In this document: positions 42,412 to 50,546 of the stretch, piece by piece
Position numbering within the stretch: the stretch's first letter is position 1
Layout of the letters: each line of letters begins with the position of its first letter
Assembly (NCBI RefSeq): GCF_014962245.1
Contig: NZ_CP063144.1
Coordinates: 672,582-736,581 of the forward strand
Reading direction: 5' to 3'
Origin: Thermosphaera aggregans
Lineage (GTDB): Archaea > Thermoproteota > Thermoprotei_A > Sulfolobales > Desulfurococcaceae
Length of the DNA: 64,000 nucleotides
Notes under the pieces: model-generated
The model's database searches: none
What the model saw: only the letters and a program-made list of their open reading frames with translations
Told to the model about the DNA's origin: nothing
Translations under genes and position numbers: made by a program

Positions 42412-43824
42412 TCAGCTTTTGAAAACGCTACCTGGCCACCTATATGAAACATACAGATAACCCAGTGATTGCAGCAAAACCCAAAGCCCTGTCAGAACCG
42501 CTCCTGAGAATAGAAGATATATCGATACCGTCAAGAATGCTGAACCAGTTATGAACTCGACTGGAACCCTAGCACGGGATCCCGCCCTCTCAAACACGCC
42601 CTTAGGAGTCCGTTTATATGTTATTTTCATCCGAAGGAAGGCTTTAATCATGCTCCATGATAGGTAGGGAGTGAGAGCCGTCACCACCGCGGCGTTTCGG
42701 CCGAGGTTAACAATCGCAGCCCATTTATTATTCAGGACAGCGTTGATTTTCGAGTAGAGAATGTACCCGTAAACCCCTTGGAAACCGATCCATGCAACGA
42801 AGACATAATAATATATTGAAAGGTAGTCGATTTTTGTCAACGAGTAGAGCGTTGCGAGAATAATAGTGCCGAAGAATGCAAGCATCGCGGGGAGATACTG
42901 AAGAAGGAACATTAAACTTTCAATTTTCCCGAGAAGCCTCTGAGGGGATTTTACCAGCTGTTTAAATCTTGACATGAAAACATCTGTTGCCCCGTAGGCC
43001 CATCTAGCTTGCTGGATTCTCAGGCCTTTGTAGGAGCTCGGAACCTCTACATATGCTTTACAATCATCAAAGTATTCTATCCTATACCCTTTACCGATCA
43101 TTCGACAACCAATCTCCATGTCGTCTTGAATTCTTTCAACATCCCATCCCCTCAGCTCTTCCTTCAGATGTTTCGACTTGAAGATTGTTCCCGTTCCTAA
43201 CGGGAAAACACTCAGCCCTAATACAGACCTACCCTTGAAAAGTGTTTCAACCATAACCTTCATTGTTAAGCCAATGGCCTGACTCAATCTATCTTCTATG
43301 TTTAAAGGCTCCCATCTCCCAACAACTCCTACTACGGAAGGGTTTTTCTCCATCAAGCTTATTGATTTTCCGAGAAGGCATTTCTCAGGCCTGCAATCCA
43401 CATCTAGCGGGAAGACGTAATCTCCTATTGAAGCATATAATCCTGTGTTTAACGCCCCGGATTTAAACCCCACGGGATGCTTCCTCCATATGAGCCATAC
43501 ATTATACCTTTTACTCCTCCATTCGTGAAGTTTCCTGAATAACTCTTCTTTTACGTTTTCGTCATCGTCTGAAACTATTAAGATCTCATACTCGGGGAGA
43601 TTAAACCCCCCAATGTACTCCAGTAATTTCTCAATATAATCTAAAGGCTCATTCCTAATTGGTACTATGAAGCTTACCGACTTGTAATTCTCCTCAATCT
43701 TTTCAAAAGAACTTTTGAACCTCCTGGAAATAATGTAGAAGAAGCTATGGGATATGTAGAACAAAATCTGGGGTACGAAAGTAGCTACCACTGCAAGCAA
43801 TCCTATTAGATCGGAAACGCTCAT
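42412..43824 (-). CDS. Membrane glycosyltransferase, family 2 (cellulose/hyaluronan-synthase-like)
   Basis: 470 residues. One N-terminal transmembrane helix, then the GT2 core: SFIVPIRNEP, VSDDDE, PLDVDCR for the D-x-D, QDDMEIGCRM, and QQARWAYG (the QxxRW of processive synthases). Four or five helices follow. QxxRW together with the membrane part suggests a processive enzyme that makes and exports a polysaccharide. The divergent promoter region with the next gene is short. Confidence 0.88.
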   Translation of the reverse strand: MSVSDLIGLLAVVATFVPQILFYISHSFFYIISRRFKSSFEKIEENYKSVSFIVPIRNEPLDYIEKLLEYIGGFNLPEYEILIVSDDDENVKEELFRKLHEWRSKRYNVWLIWRKHPVGFKSGALNTGLYASIGDYVFPLDVDCRPEKCLLGKSISLMEKNPSVVGVVGRWEPLNIEDRLSQAIGLTMKVMVETLFKGRSVLGLSVFPLGTGTIFKSKHLKEELRGWDVERIQDDMEIGCRMIGKGYRIEYFDDCKAYVEVPSSYKGLRIQQARWAYGATDVFMSRFKQLVKSPQRLLGKIESLMFLLQYLPAMLAFFGTIILATLYSLTKIDYLSIYYYVFVAWIGFQGVYGYILYSKINAVLNNKWAAIVNLGRNAAVVTALTPYLSWSMIKAFLRMKITYKRTPKGVFERAGSRARVPVEFITGSAFLTVSIYLLFSGAVLTGLWVLLQSLGYLYVSYRWPGSVFKS

Positions 43825-43884
43825 TTCAAACCCCGGTTGAAATCCATATATAGGTTTTACAATATAATTTTAAACGTGAGTTAT

Positions 43885-44526
43885 ATGAAAGTCACGTGGC
43901 ATGGGCATGCTTGCGTATCCCTCGAGTTGAGCAACGGCTATACGATAGTATTCGATCCTCATGACGGTGGAAGTATTGGGTTGGAGAAGCCGAATGTTAA
44001 GGCTGACCTTGTTCTCGTGAGCCACGAGCATTTCGATCACAACGCGGTAGAAGTTGTCAAGAAAGACAAGACCCGCGTCTTCAAGGAATTCGTGGGCGAG
44101 GCTGTGGTGGATAATGTACACGTAAAAGGGTTTGAATCATTTCACGATAAAGCCGGGGGGAAGAGAAGGGGTAGAAACACTATTTACATGGTTGATGTGG
44201 AAGGCAGGAGGGTTTCTCACATGGGTGATTTAGGCGATAAACCCTCCTCCGAGGTTGTATCGAAGCTCAGAGGAGTTGACTTACTGATAATACCGGTAGG
44301 CGGGTTTTACACTATTGAGCCTCATGAAGCCTGGGAGGTCGCTGAGTCGGTAGAGCCGCGGAATATTTTACCAATACATTACTGGGTTAAAGGATTGAAC
44401 CTGCCGATAAAACCTGTTGACGAGTTCTTGAAGCACGTTAGAGGCTTCAACATTGTTAGGCTTGATTCAAGATCTTTCACTCTAGAGAGCTATGAGAAAT
44501 CAGTACTACTGCCCAAGTATGGATGA
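43885..44526 (+). CDS. Metallo-beta-lactamase-fold hydrolase
   Basis: 213 residues from the ATG at 43885 (MKVTWHGHACV); the frame also continues upstream to 43837, but the promoter element near 43850 and the usual start of the family favour the downstream ATG. SHEHFDHN is the HxHxDH zinc motif. IPVGGFYTIEPHEAWEVAE and ILPIHYWVKG complete the active site. It resembles UPF0173 proteins (L-ascorbate-6-phosphate-lactonase-like hydrolases). The substrate is unknown. Confidence 0.85.
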   Translation: MKVTWHGHACVSLELSNGYTIVFDPHDGGSIGLEKPNVKADLVLVSHEHFDHNAVEVVKKDKTRVFKEFVGEAVVDNVHVKGFESFHDKAGGKRRGRNTIYMVDVEGRRVSHMGDLGDKPSSEVVSKLRGVDLLIIPVGGFYTIEPHEAWEVAESVEPRNILPIHYWVKGLNLPIKPVDEFLKHVRGFNIVRLDSRSFTLESYEKSVLLPKYG

Positions 44527-44555
44527 CTTAATCTGTTTGTAAAGTGGTGAAGTAA

Positions 44556-44846
44556 TTGGCATATACTTGGGAGCCTAAATGGGAAGCCATTAGATTGGAG
44601 GGAAATGGAATAGTCCTAACCACGTGCAGAGATAAAGTAACAGGACTCATAGCCTGCCCGATTTGTTTAAACGCTAACTCCACATGCCTGGGCAAGAGCG
44701 AAGCTCATACAGAAGTAAAGGGCGAGATATCCTTATTCTTCTCTATGGACGACTTAATAGAGCATATAAAGAATTTCCACAGTAGGGGACTCTCCAGCAA
44801 GCTTGAGGAAATACGTAAGAGAATGGGTGAAGCAAGGTCTGACTGA
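44556..44846 (+). CDS. Small protein with one zinc-finger-like motif
   Basis: 96 residues, TTG start. Cysteines in TTCRDKVTGLIACPIC (about residues 23-37) and a later IEHIKNFHSRG (about 69-79) give a C-x2-C plus H-x3-5-H pattern of a C2H2-like finger, with an extra Cys44. A helical tail ends in EEIRKRMG. A single zinc finger in an archaeon often marks a small DNA or protein binder. The end overlaps the PfkB gene by about 20-44 bases, depending on its start. Confidence 0.5.
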   Translation: MAYTWEPKWEAIRLEGNGIVLTTCRDKVTGLIACPICLNANSTCLGKSEAHTEVKGEISLFFSMDDLIEHIKNFHSRGLSSKLEEIRKRMGEARSD

Positions 44847-45705
44847 GGAAATATGCATATATGGTAACCCGACGCTGGATATTATTGAGGATGATCGGGG
44901 AATAAGATGGAGCTATGGTGGAGGCGTATACTACACTAGCCTACCTCTAATTGCGAGAGGCTTTAAATTAAAAGTCTACTCCACAGTATCTCACCCGATC
45001 ATAAATCACCCCGTGTATAAGCACGTTATTCCTTTACAATACTCCACCAGGTATAATGTTTTCCATATAAGATACTATGGAAAAGGCTCGAGAACTTTGG
45101 CTCTCTTACAGGAAGCCCCACCTCTGTACAACTGGAACATGAGCGAAGACTTGTGCGTCAGCATAGTGAACCCTGTCTACAGGGAAATCCTCCCTAGCTT
45201 TTTAAAGCAGTTATCGAACAGGTCAACAATTCTCGTAGGGGATATTCAAGGATTCTTGAGATTAAGGAAAAACCATTCAATACTATTGTCTCCGGACAAG
45301 CAGGTGTTTGAATCTGTGAAAATGCTGCAGCTTATTCACATGGATGTTGAGGAGGCAAGGGCGTTAACAGGTGAGGAGAATACAAAAAATTTATCTCTCA
45401 AGCTTCAGAGTGTTTTGAAAGATCAGATTGTAATAGTGACGAATGGTCCTTTCAACATTCTTCTCATTTATGCTGGAAACATTGAGGAAATACATCATGT
45501 TGGGGAATCGTACCCGGATACTACGGGAGCAGGCGATTTCTTCTTGGGTTCCTTAACATACTACTATCTAGTAACAAACGATATTGTTGAATCTATTTTT
45601 AAGAGCATTGTGGCCACTGAGAAGTGGTTGGTGAAAAAAGGCTTCATCGCCGCCAACCACCTGGTTGAAAACACTGTTCAAAGTTCGGCTAAAGATATGT
45701 TATGA
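44803..45705 (+). CDS. PfkB-family carbohydrate or nucleoside kinase
   Basis: 300 residues from TTG 44803; the GTG at 44827 is an alternative that trims eight residues and leaves a natural start before EEICIYGNPTLDI. SYGGGVYYTSL is the N-terminal G-rich motif and PDTTGAGDFFLGSL the PfkB catalytic motif with the Asp base. A small kinase such as this phosphorylates a sugar, nucleoside or ADP-dependent substrate; the substrate is not apparent. It starts inside the zinc-finger-like gene. Confidence 0.85.
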   Translation: MRKYVREWVKQGLTEEICIYGNPTLDIIEDDRGIRWSYGGGVYYTSLPLIARGFKLKVYSTVSHPIINHPVYKHVIPLQYSTRYNVFHIRYYGKGSRTLALLQEAPPLYNWNMSEDLCVSIVNPVYREILPSFLKQLSNRSTILVGDIQGFLRLRKNHSILLSPDKQVFESVKMLQLIHMDVEEARALTGEENTKNLSLKLQSVLKDQIVIVTNGPFNILLIYAGNIEEIHHVGESYPDTTGAGDFFLGSLTYYYLVTNDIVESIFKSIVATEKWLVKKGFIAANHLVENTVQSSAKDML

Positions 45706-45878
45706 TTCATTGTTTACTTATTCTGTTGAGATTTCAAAAATACTGTTTGCCAAATATTTCTAACCACTACGCGCTGAAATCTTACGGATTTTTCGCATCC
45801 CACGGTGGTGGGCGGCTCTGCAATTTAAAATTTGTTAAAAATCCCTTATAAACTTTCAAATAGTAGGAGAATAATTTT
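45706..45878. other. Long convergent gap with GC-rich inverted repeats
   Basis: The PfkB gene and the thioredoxin-like gene converge with 173 bases between them, long for this dense region. Bases 45763-45821 are GC-rich amid AT-rich flanks and include the hairpin CCCAC-GGTG-GTGGG (45799-45812) and the alternative ACCAC/GTGGT pairing (45763-45767 with 45805-45809). No C/D or H/ACA box pattern is convincing, and there is no ORF. It may be a terminator or a small RNA. Confidence 0.3.
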
Positions 45879-46250
45879 TCATGTCGAGACGAAGGCTACC
45901 TCTTTAAAACCCCCGTCGAAAAACCTGATGCTCTCTAACTCCACATCCTCGCTTTTCACGGCTGGTGCTCCTATCCTCTCCATTATTGCTGACTTAACCT
46001 CGTTTTTCTCCGGTGCTCTCCCTATGAATCTTATCTTTCCATTGATAACAATCCTGGGGAGATCCATTGCTTCTGCTTCGAGCGGGTCTGAAAACCAGAC
46101 ATGGTGTGGTATTACGTCAACCCATATGTGCTGGTCCAGCAGTTCCTCAGCAACTGTGAGAAGAGTTTTCAATGCTTTATCGCTCTCCTCGCTGAAGTCC
46201 AGGAAAACCTCAACTATGACCTTGGTAACCTCTGGTAACTCCTGCTCCAT
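45879..46250 (-). CDS. Thioredoxin-like fold protein without the CxxC site
   Basis: 123 residues. VTKVIVEVFLDFSEESDKALKTLL gives the first strand and helix where CxxC would be expected, and LPRIVINGKIRFIGRAPEKNEV holds the cis-Pro loop and end of the fold. DFSEESDK replaces the redox pair and no cysteine is present in the protein at all. It may be a structural or substrate-binding member. It is the last gene of the leftward run after serS. Confidence 0.55.
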   Translation of the reverse strand: MEQELPEVTKVIVEVFLDFSEESDKALKTLLTVAEELLDQHIWVDVIPHHVWFSDPLEAEAMDLPRIVINGKIRFIGRAPEKNEVKSAIMERIGAPAVKSEDVELESIRFFDGGFKEVAFVST

Positions 46251-46320
46251 TTAAGCACCCTTTTTCAGAATCCAACATGATCAATGTTTTAAACCATAGG
46301 GTGAGAGGAAATTTAAAAGA

Positions 46321-47712
46321 TTATTTAACATTCTCCTTCTTAACAGGGTGCAGATAGTCTTTTGGAGCGGCTTTGAAGACTTCTAGGTATTTCCTCAGAA
46401 CCCTTGGTATGTAAACTGTCCCGTCTTCCTGCTGGTGATTCTCAAGTATGGCTGTGATGGTTCTAGTACTGGCGATTGCGGTACTGTTAAGTGTGTGAAC
46501 ATATTCTTTAACCATTCCTTTCCGCCTTATGAGCCTTGTCCTCAACCTATAGGACTGCCAATCAGTGGTGTTGCTACAGCTCACCATTTCTCTGAACAAT
46601 CCCTGCGCAGGCATCCAGGTCTCCAGGTCATACTTCTTTGCGGCTGGTGCTCCTAAATCCCCGCTTGCAATATTCACGATTCTATAGGGGAGCTCTAAAC
46701 CCTTGAACAACTCCTCCGCATTCCCTATGAGCTCCTCCATTAAATCCCAGCTCTCCTCGGGTTTAGCGTAGACATACTGCTCTATCTTATGGAACTGGTG
46801 CACTCTGAATATCCCTTTTAAATCCCGGCTTCCCGCTCCAGCCTCCTTCCTAAAACACGGGCTTATCCCGGCATATTTCAATGGTAGGGCTTCTTCCTCT
46901 AAATCCTCATTGTAGTGGAGTGCGGCAAGGGAGTGTTCTGCTGTAGCAATCAAATATAAGTCTTCCCCTTCTATCTTATAGATCGCATCTTTAAATGTTG
47001 CTAAATCTATTACGCCGGACATGACCTCGTGGCGTAGCATATACGGGGGTAGAACTAGGGTGTATCCCTTGCTAGTCAAGTAGTCTATAGCGTACATTAG
47101 AAGGGCTAGGTCCAGAAACACTATATCGTTGAACAAGTAGTAGAACCTGCTTCCAGCAACCTCTCCTGCTTTTAATGTATCGCCCAGCTTTAACACATTC
47201 TCCAGCATGTCGGCATGCCCAACCGGTTTCCAATCTATCTCGACGTAGTCAACTTTAAAACCATACTTCTCCGTCTGTTGCTTAAACTGTTCAACATATT
47301 CTCTCCATACTTTTGGCCTACCCCAAAACCTTATCGGGACGTTGTATGAGTCGTCAGGACCTATGGGAACGCTCTCGTGTACAGTGTTTGGAAGCCTTCT
47401 CAAAGCATCCTCCCTCAGGGCTTCCAGCTCCCTGAGCTTTGCCTCAAATACTTCCAGCTGGCTCAACAGCTGTTTAGCCTGTTTAAGCAATTCCTCTTTT
47501 AACTCGGCCGGGGCTTTAGAAACTTCCCTGCTTATTACGTTGTGCTTATGCCTGAGTTCTTGTACCTCGGTTAAGAGTTTTCTCCATTCCTGGTCAAGCC
47601 TGAAAGCCTCGTCCACGATAGATTCATCCATGAATCGTTTTCTCACATGCTCCTTCAGCATCTCAGGGTTTTCACGAAGTAATGTTAAAATACTCCACGA
47701 CAATTCTCCCAC
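46321..47712 (-). CDS. serS: Seryl-tRNA synthetase
   Basis: 463 residues. A long N-terminal coiled coil (about residues 25-105, which grips the tRNA arm), then class II motifs: motif 1 near [16 protein letters not shown], motif 2 [16 protein letters not shown] and [11 protein letters not shown], and motif 3 with [11 protein letters not shown] and ALASTRTI-like [14 protein letters not shown]. It has the bacterial-like architecture used by most archaea apart from methanogens. It sits on the minus strand between the MIP18-type gene and the thioredoxin-like gene. Confidence 0.93.
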   Translation of the reverse strand: MGELSWSILTLLRENPEMLKEHVRKRFMDESIVDEAFRLDQEWRKLLTEVQELRHKHNVISREVSKAPAELKEELLKQAKQLLSQLEVFEAKLRELEALREDALRRLPNTVHESVPIGPDDSYNVPIRFWGRPKVWREYVEQFKQQTEKYGFKVDYVEIDWKPVGHADMLENVLKLGDTLKAGEVAGSRFYYLFNDIVFLDLALLMYAIDYLTSKGYTLVLPPYMLRHEVMSGVIDLATFKDAIYKIEGEDLYLIATAEHSLAALHYNEDLEEEALPLKYAGISPCFRKEAGAGSRDLKGIFRVHQFHKIEQYVYAKPEESWDLMEELIGNAEELFKGLELPYRIVNIASGDLGAPAAKKYDLETWMPAQGLFREMVSCSNTTDWQSYRLRTRLIRRKGMVKEYVHTLNSTAIASTRTITAILENHQQEDGTVYIPRVLRKYLEVFKAAPKDYLHPVKKENVK

Positions 47713-47773
47713 CTTCTAATAGCTTATATATCATAAATGATTGTTCGAATATTTAAAAGGAAATTTGCCGTGC

Positions 47774-48136
47774 TCACTCCTGGCGGGGGTTAAGTGTTTT
47801 CTCATACTGTTCTACAATGTCGTAGCCGAATTTCTCCTTGAACATCTCTCTTCCTTTAGGAGTCATTCTCAAGGGCGTCCAAGCCGGTTCGTATACTATG
47901 TTTATGTCGGCATCCATGTTTAACACCTCCTTCAGCTGATCAATAACCATGAGCGGGAGGGTTGTTGCTAATGGGCAGAACATCGTAGTTAAACCCATGT
48001 CTATTTTAACCTTTTTCTCATCGACTATTTCAATATTGTAAATCAATCCTAGGTTATAGATGTCTATGCCTATTTCAGGGTCCATAATTGTTTCTAGGAC
48101 CTTGATTATTTTCTCTTTCAAATCCTGGTTTTCCAA
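47774..48136 (-). CDS. MIP18/DUF59-family protein (Fe-S assembly factor type)
   Basis: 120 residues. LETIMDPEIGIDIYNLGLIYNIEI is the signature, and TMFCPLATTLPLMV holds the conserved cysteine of the family (T-x3-C-P). Members such as SufT and PaaD act in Fe-S cluster assembly or delivery. It lies 28 bases after the 110-residue gene, in the same leftward run. Confidence 0.85.
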   Translation of the reverse strand: MENQDLKEKIIKVLETIMDPEIGIDIYNLGLIYNIEIVDEKKVKIDMGLTTMFCPLATTLPLMVIDQLKEVLNMDADINIVYEPAWTPLRMTPKGREMFKEKFGYDIVEQYEKTLNPRQE

Positions 48137-48164
48137 TTGACATCCCTATAACAGAGTTATTGGC

Positions 48165-48497
48165 TCACGCTTTTTTAAATAATCTCTTCCAACCGCTCTT
48201 CTTCTCCTCTGTTTTCTCCGGCAATCCCATAGCTCTTCTCATCCTACTTCTAGACAACTCCTCGTGAGGAGAGTTTACAACCTTTTTTGCCACTTTATGA
48301 AGCAGTAACAACTCCTCGTACGTGGCGTAATCCAGGGGGATTCCGGCGTGATTATTGCTCTCCCACTGTTCGTAGAGTTTCTCCATAACGGCTTCAACAT
48401 CAGGGTTTGAATAGAAAGCTTCCTTAATTACTGGAAGCGTGGACTCATCTATTAGACTAATTATTTCCTTTTTCAATTTTTCAATATCTTTCTCCAT
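48165..48497 (-). CDS. Hypothetical charged helical protein
   Basis: 110 residues, predicted helical, with a basic C terminus (KKSGWKRLFKKA). SPHEELSRSRMRRAMGLPEK is the most distinctive piece. No family recognised. It is 6 bases from the ribose-1,5-bisphosphate isomerase-like gene and so probably co-transcribed. Confidence 0.45.
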   Translation of the reverse strand: MEKDIEKLKKEIISLIDESTLPVIKEAFYSNPDVEAVMEKLYEQWESNNHAGIPLDYATYEELLLLHKVAKKVVNSPHEELSRSRMRRAMGLPEKTEEKKSGWKRLFKKA

Positions 48498-48503
48498 AAA
48501 CCT

Positions 48504-49505
48504 CTACTCCGTGTAGTCTTCAAACTTAATCTTTGTTAATCCACCCTGTTTAATCTTATCTAAAGCCCAACCTAATCTCTCCATAAGCACGAGTATTGCT
48601 GCTTGCGGAGGTATCACCCCTATCTCAGTTATTATAGCATCAATGTATTCCGGAGGCGTTACATCGAATGAAGGATTCAATACCTTAATCCTGGGATGTT
48701 TTTGAAGCCATGAATCGGGGACTACCTCGGTTGGATCCCTGAATTCTATTGGAACGGGTTCCCCAATCAATGTAGTGGGAGAGAACTTGTAGGTTTCGGC
48801 CACGACGTAAACCCTCACCCTTGCTTCCTTAGCCGCGAGCGCTACCTGGCTTGTCCCAATCTTGTTTACAACGGCTCCGTTGCTTGCCACGGTGTCTGCA
48901 CCTATGACCACGTGGTCGACTTCGTGCATCACGTATCTTACAGCGCTATCCGGTATCTGGACGACTGGCACTCCATTTTCAAGCAACTGCTTAGCGGTTA
49001 TCCTGCCTTGGTAGAAGGGACGGGTTTCAGTGCTGTATACTTTCACTACTCTTCCCAGCTTGTAGGCCTCAGTGATCGCGCTAACAGCAACAGAGCTGTG
49101 GCAGTGGGTAAGGATGATTGAATTTTCTCTTATTCTTCTCGCGGCGGTTTCACTTATAACCTTCACAGCGTTGATGCTTTCTTCAATGAATTTTTCGGCA
49201 GTGAGCACTACTGTGTTCACGGCATCCTCAAATGTTCCAGGATTAGCCCTGTGTAAAGAGCTTAAAACATACATCACAGCGTTCGGAAGGCTCACCGCGG
49301 TTGGTCGGGTAGCTATTAGTAAGTCAGCCACTTTTCCCATATATCTCTTGAAAGGAGCAACCTCTTTGACGCCGCCGTATTCCAGTGCCGCAATTTTCAA
49401 CGCCTCTGCTGCGGCCCGGGCGATCTTCCCCGCGCCTCTTATCCGCATAGTTTTGATTCCTTCCGCTATTTCGAGAACTTTTGGAGGAATCCCCTGCTCC
49501 GTCAT
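48504..49505 (-). CDS. Ribose-1,5-bisphosphate isomerase / eIF2B-alpha-like protein
   Basis: 333 residues. MRIRGAGKIARAAAEAL, ILTHCHSSV, VYSTETRPFYQG, IGADTVASNGAVVNKIGTSQVA and the C-terminal DVTPPEYIDAIITEIG are the conserved blocks of archaeal R15P isomerase, which acts in AMP salvage to feed type III RuBisCO. A 4-base overlap (49502-49505) links it to a second family member upstream. Confidence 0.82.
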   Translation of the reverse strand: MTEQGIPPKVLEIAEGIKTMRIRGAGKIARAAAEALKIAALEYGGVKEVAPFKRYMGKVADLLIATRPTAVSLPNAVMYVLSSLHRANPGTFEDAVNTVVLTAEKFIEESINAVKVISETAARRIRENSIILTHCHSSVAVSAITEAYKLGRVVKVYSTETRPFYQGRITAKQLLENGVPVVQIPDSAVRYVMHEVDHVVIGADTVASNGAVVNKIGTSQVALAAKEARVRVYVVAETYKFSPTTLIGEPVPIEFRDPTEVVPDSWLQKHPRIKVLNPSFDVTPPEYIDAIITEIGVIPPQAAILVLMERLGWALDKIKQGGLTKIKFEDYTE

Positions 49506-50458
49506 ATATGATACACCTCTTCGAGCTGTTTAACAAGTTTTGGCAGGGGCGAGATGCTCGGCGGGTATGAGCCGTATATCTCCTTCAGTAAAATGGGGAT
49601 GGCTTGAGGAGAGAAAATCCCGTATTCCGTGGCGATAGCATCTATGTACTCGGGCGGGGTCACATCGTATAATGGGGCTCTTGCAGCATAGTTCACCGGT
49701 AACATATTTCTTGTTTCATCATCCATTAAGAGCTCCCATCCTCCCTCAGGGAGTTTTATCATTTCCCCGTAGACTGACTCAAAACTGAATTTAAGGAGCG
49801 GAGCTATCACGTAGACTCTCACCCTAGCCTCCTTGGCGGCGAGAGCCATCAGGCTAGACCCGGCCTTACTTACCACAGCTCCATTAGCAGCAACGGCCTC
49901 AGCTCCCAGGAAAACCTTATCCACGTTCTTCATGAAATATCTCATTGCGGAATCAACAATAAGGTTCACATTGAAGCCTAACTCTTCTAAATATTCCGCC
50001 AGCAATAAACCTTCAAGACCCGGCCTCGACTCAGGAACGTATACTTCTACCTCGATATTTTCCTCTCTAAGCTTGGCGAAGAATCTTCTAACAGCTAGAC
50101 TATTGCTACTGGTCATCAATACGTCTCCTTTGGAAACTCTTTTGCAAGCGACCTCGGCAGCAGCCCACAGAGCTTTCTCATAACCGGATTTCAAATCCGT
50201 TATTAGATTCGGAATGGTTTGTAACCCGGTTTTTAAGAAGGACTCGATTACTACTCTAAGAATGTTGAGTACTCCCGCAGAGGCAGGCCTTTCCGCAATA
50301 ATTTTCTCGTAAGTGTTTAAAAGATGTTTCGCAAAAGATTTCTCGTCGCTAGAAACCGAATACTCTTTCAACGCGTCAAGCGTTGCGAAAACTATCTCGG
50401 ATCCTGTGTAACGTTGTTTAAATCCATGCTTGATAAGTTCCCTCTCCAAGAAGCTCAC
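49502..50458 (-). CDS. eIF2B/R15P isomerase paralogue
   Basis: 318 residues, clearly the same fold as its neighbour: LMTSSNSLAV, VYVPESRPGLEG, FLGAEAVAANGAVVSKAGSSLMA and YDVTPPEYIDAIATEYG. The N-terminal GxGxIARA segment (RIRGAGKIARA in the neighbour) is not conserved here, which suggests different function; it may be a translation-factor-like or methylthioribose-phosphate-isomerase-like member, or a partner subunit. A 4-base overlap with the downstream gene suggests translation together. Confidence 0.75.
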   Translation of the reverse strand: MSFLERELIKHGFKQRYTGSEIVFATLDALKEYSVSSDEKSFAKHLLNTYEKIIAERPASAGVLNILRVVIESFLKTGLQTIPNLITDLKSGYEKALWAAAEVACKRVSKGDVLMTSSNSLAVRRFFAKLREENIEVEVYVPESRPGLEGLLLAEYLEELGFNVNLIVDSAMRYFMKNVDKVFLGAEAVAANGAVVSKAGSSLMALAAKEARVRVYVIAPLLKFSFESVYGEMIKLPEGGWELLMDDETRNMLPVNYAARAPLYDVTPPEYIDAIATEYGIFSPQAIPILLKEIYGSYPPSISPLPKLVKQLEEVYHI

Positions 50459-50546
50459 CGCAAGCTAGGTTTAAGATCAATACTATTTCAACATTATTTA
50501 AAGCTTTACAACATGTGGTATACTTTTAAGCTAAGCCCGAAATAAC

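Noticed and set aside
43837-43884. Longer start for the metallo-beta-lactamase-fold gene
   Set aside because: The extra 16 residues are hydrophobic and non-conserved in character and run through the promoter elements; ATG 43885 fits the family start.
45832-46254. 140-residue plus-strand ORF antisense to the thioredoxin-like gene
   Set aside because: Serine-rich composition typical of an antisense frame; the minus-strand protein has a believable fold and operon position.
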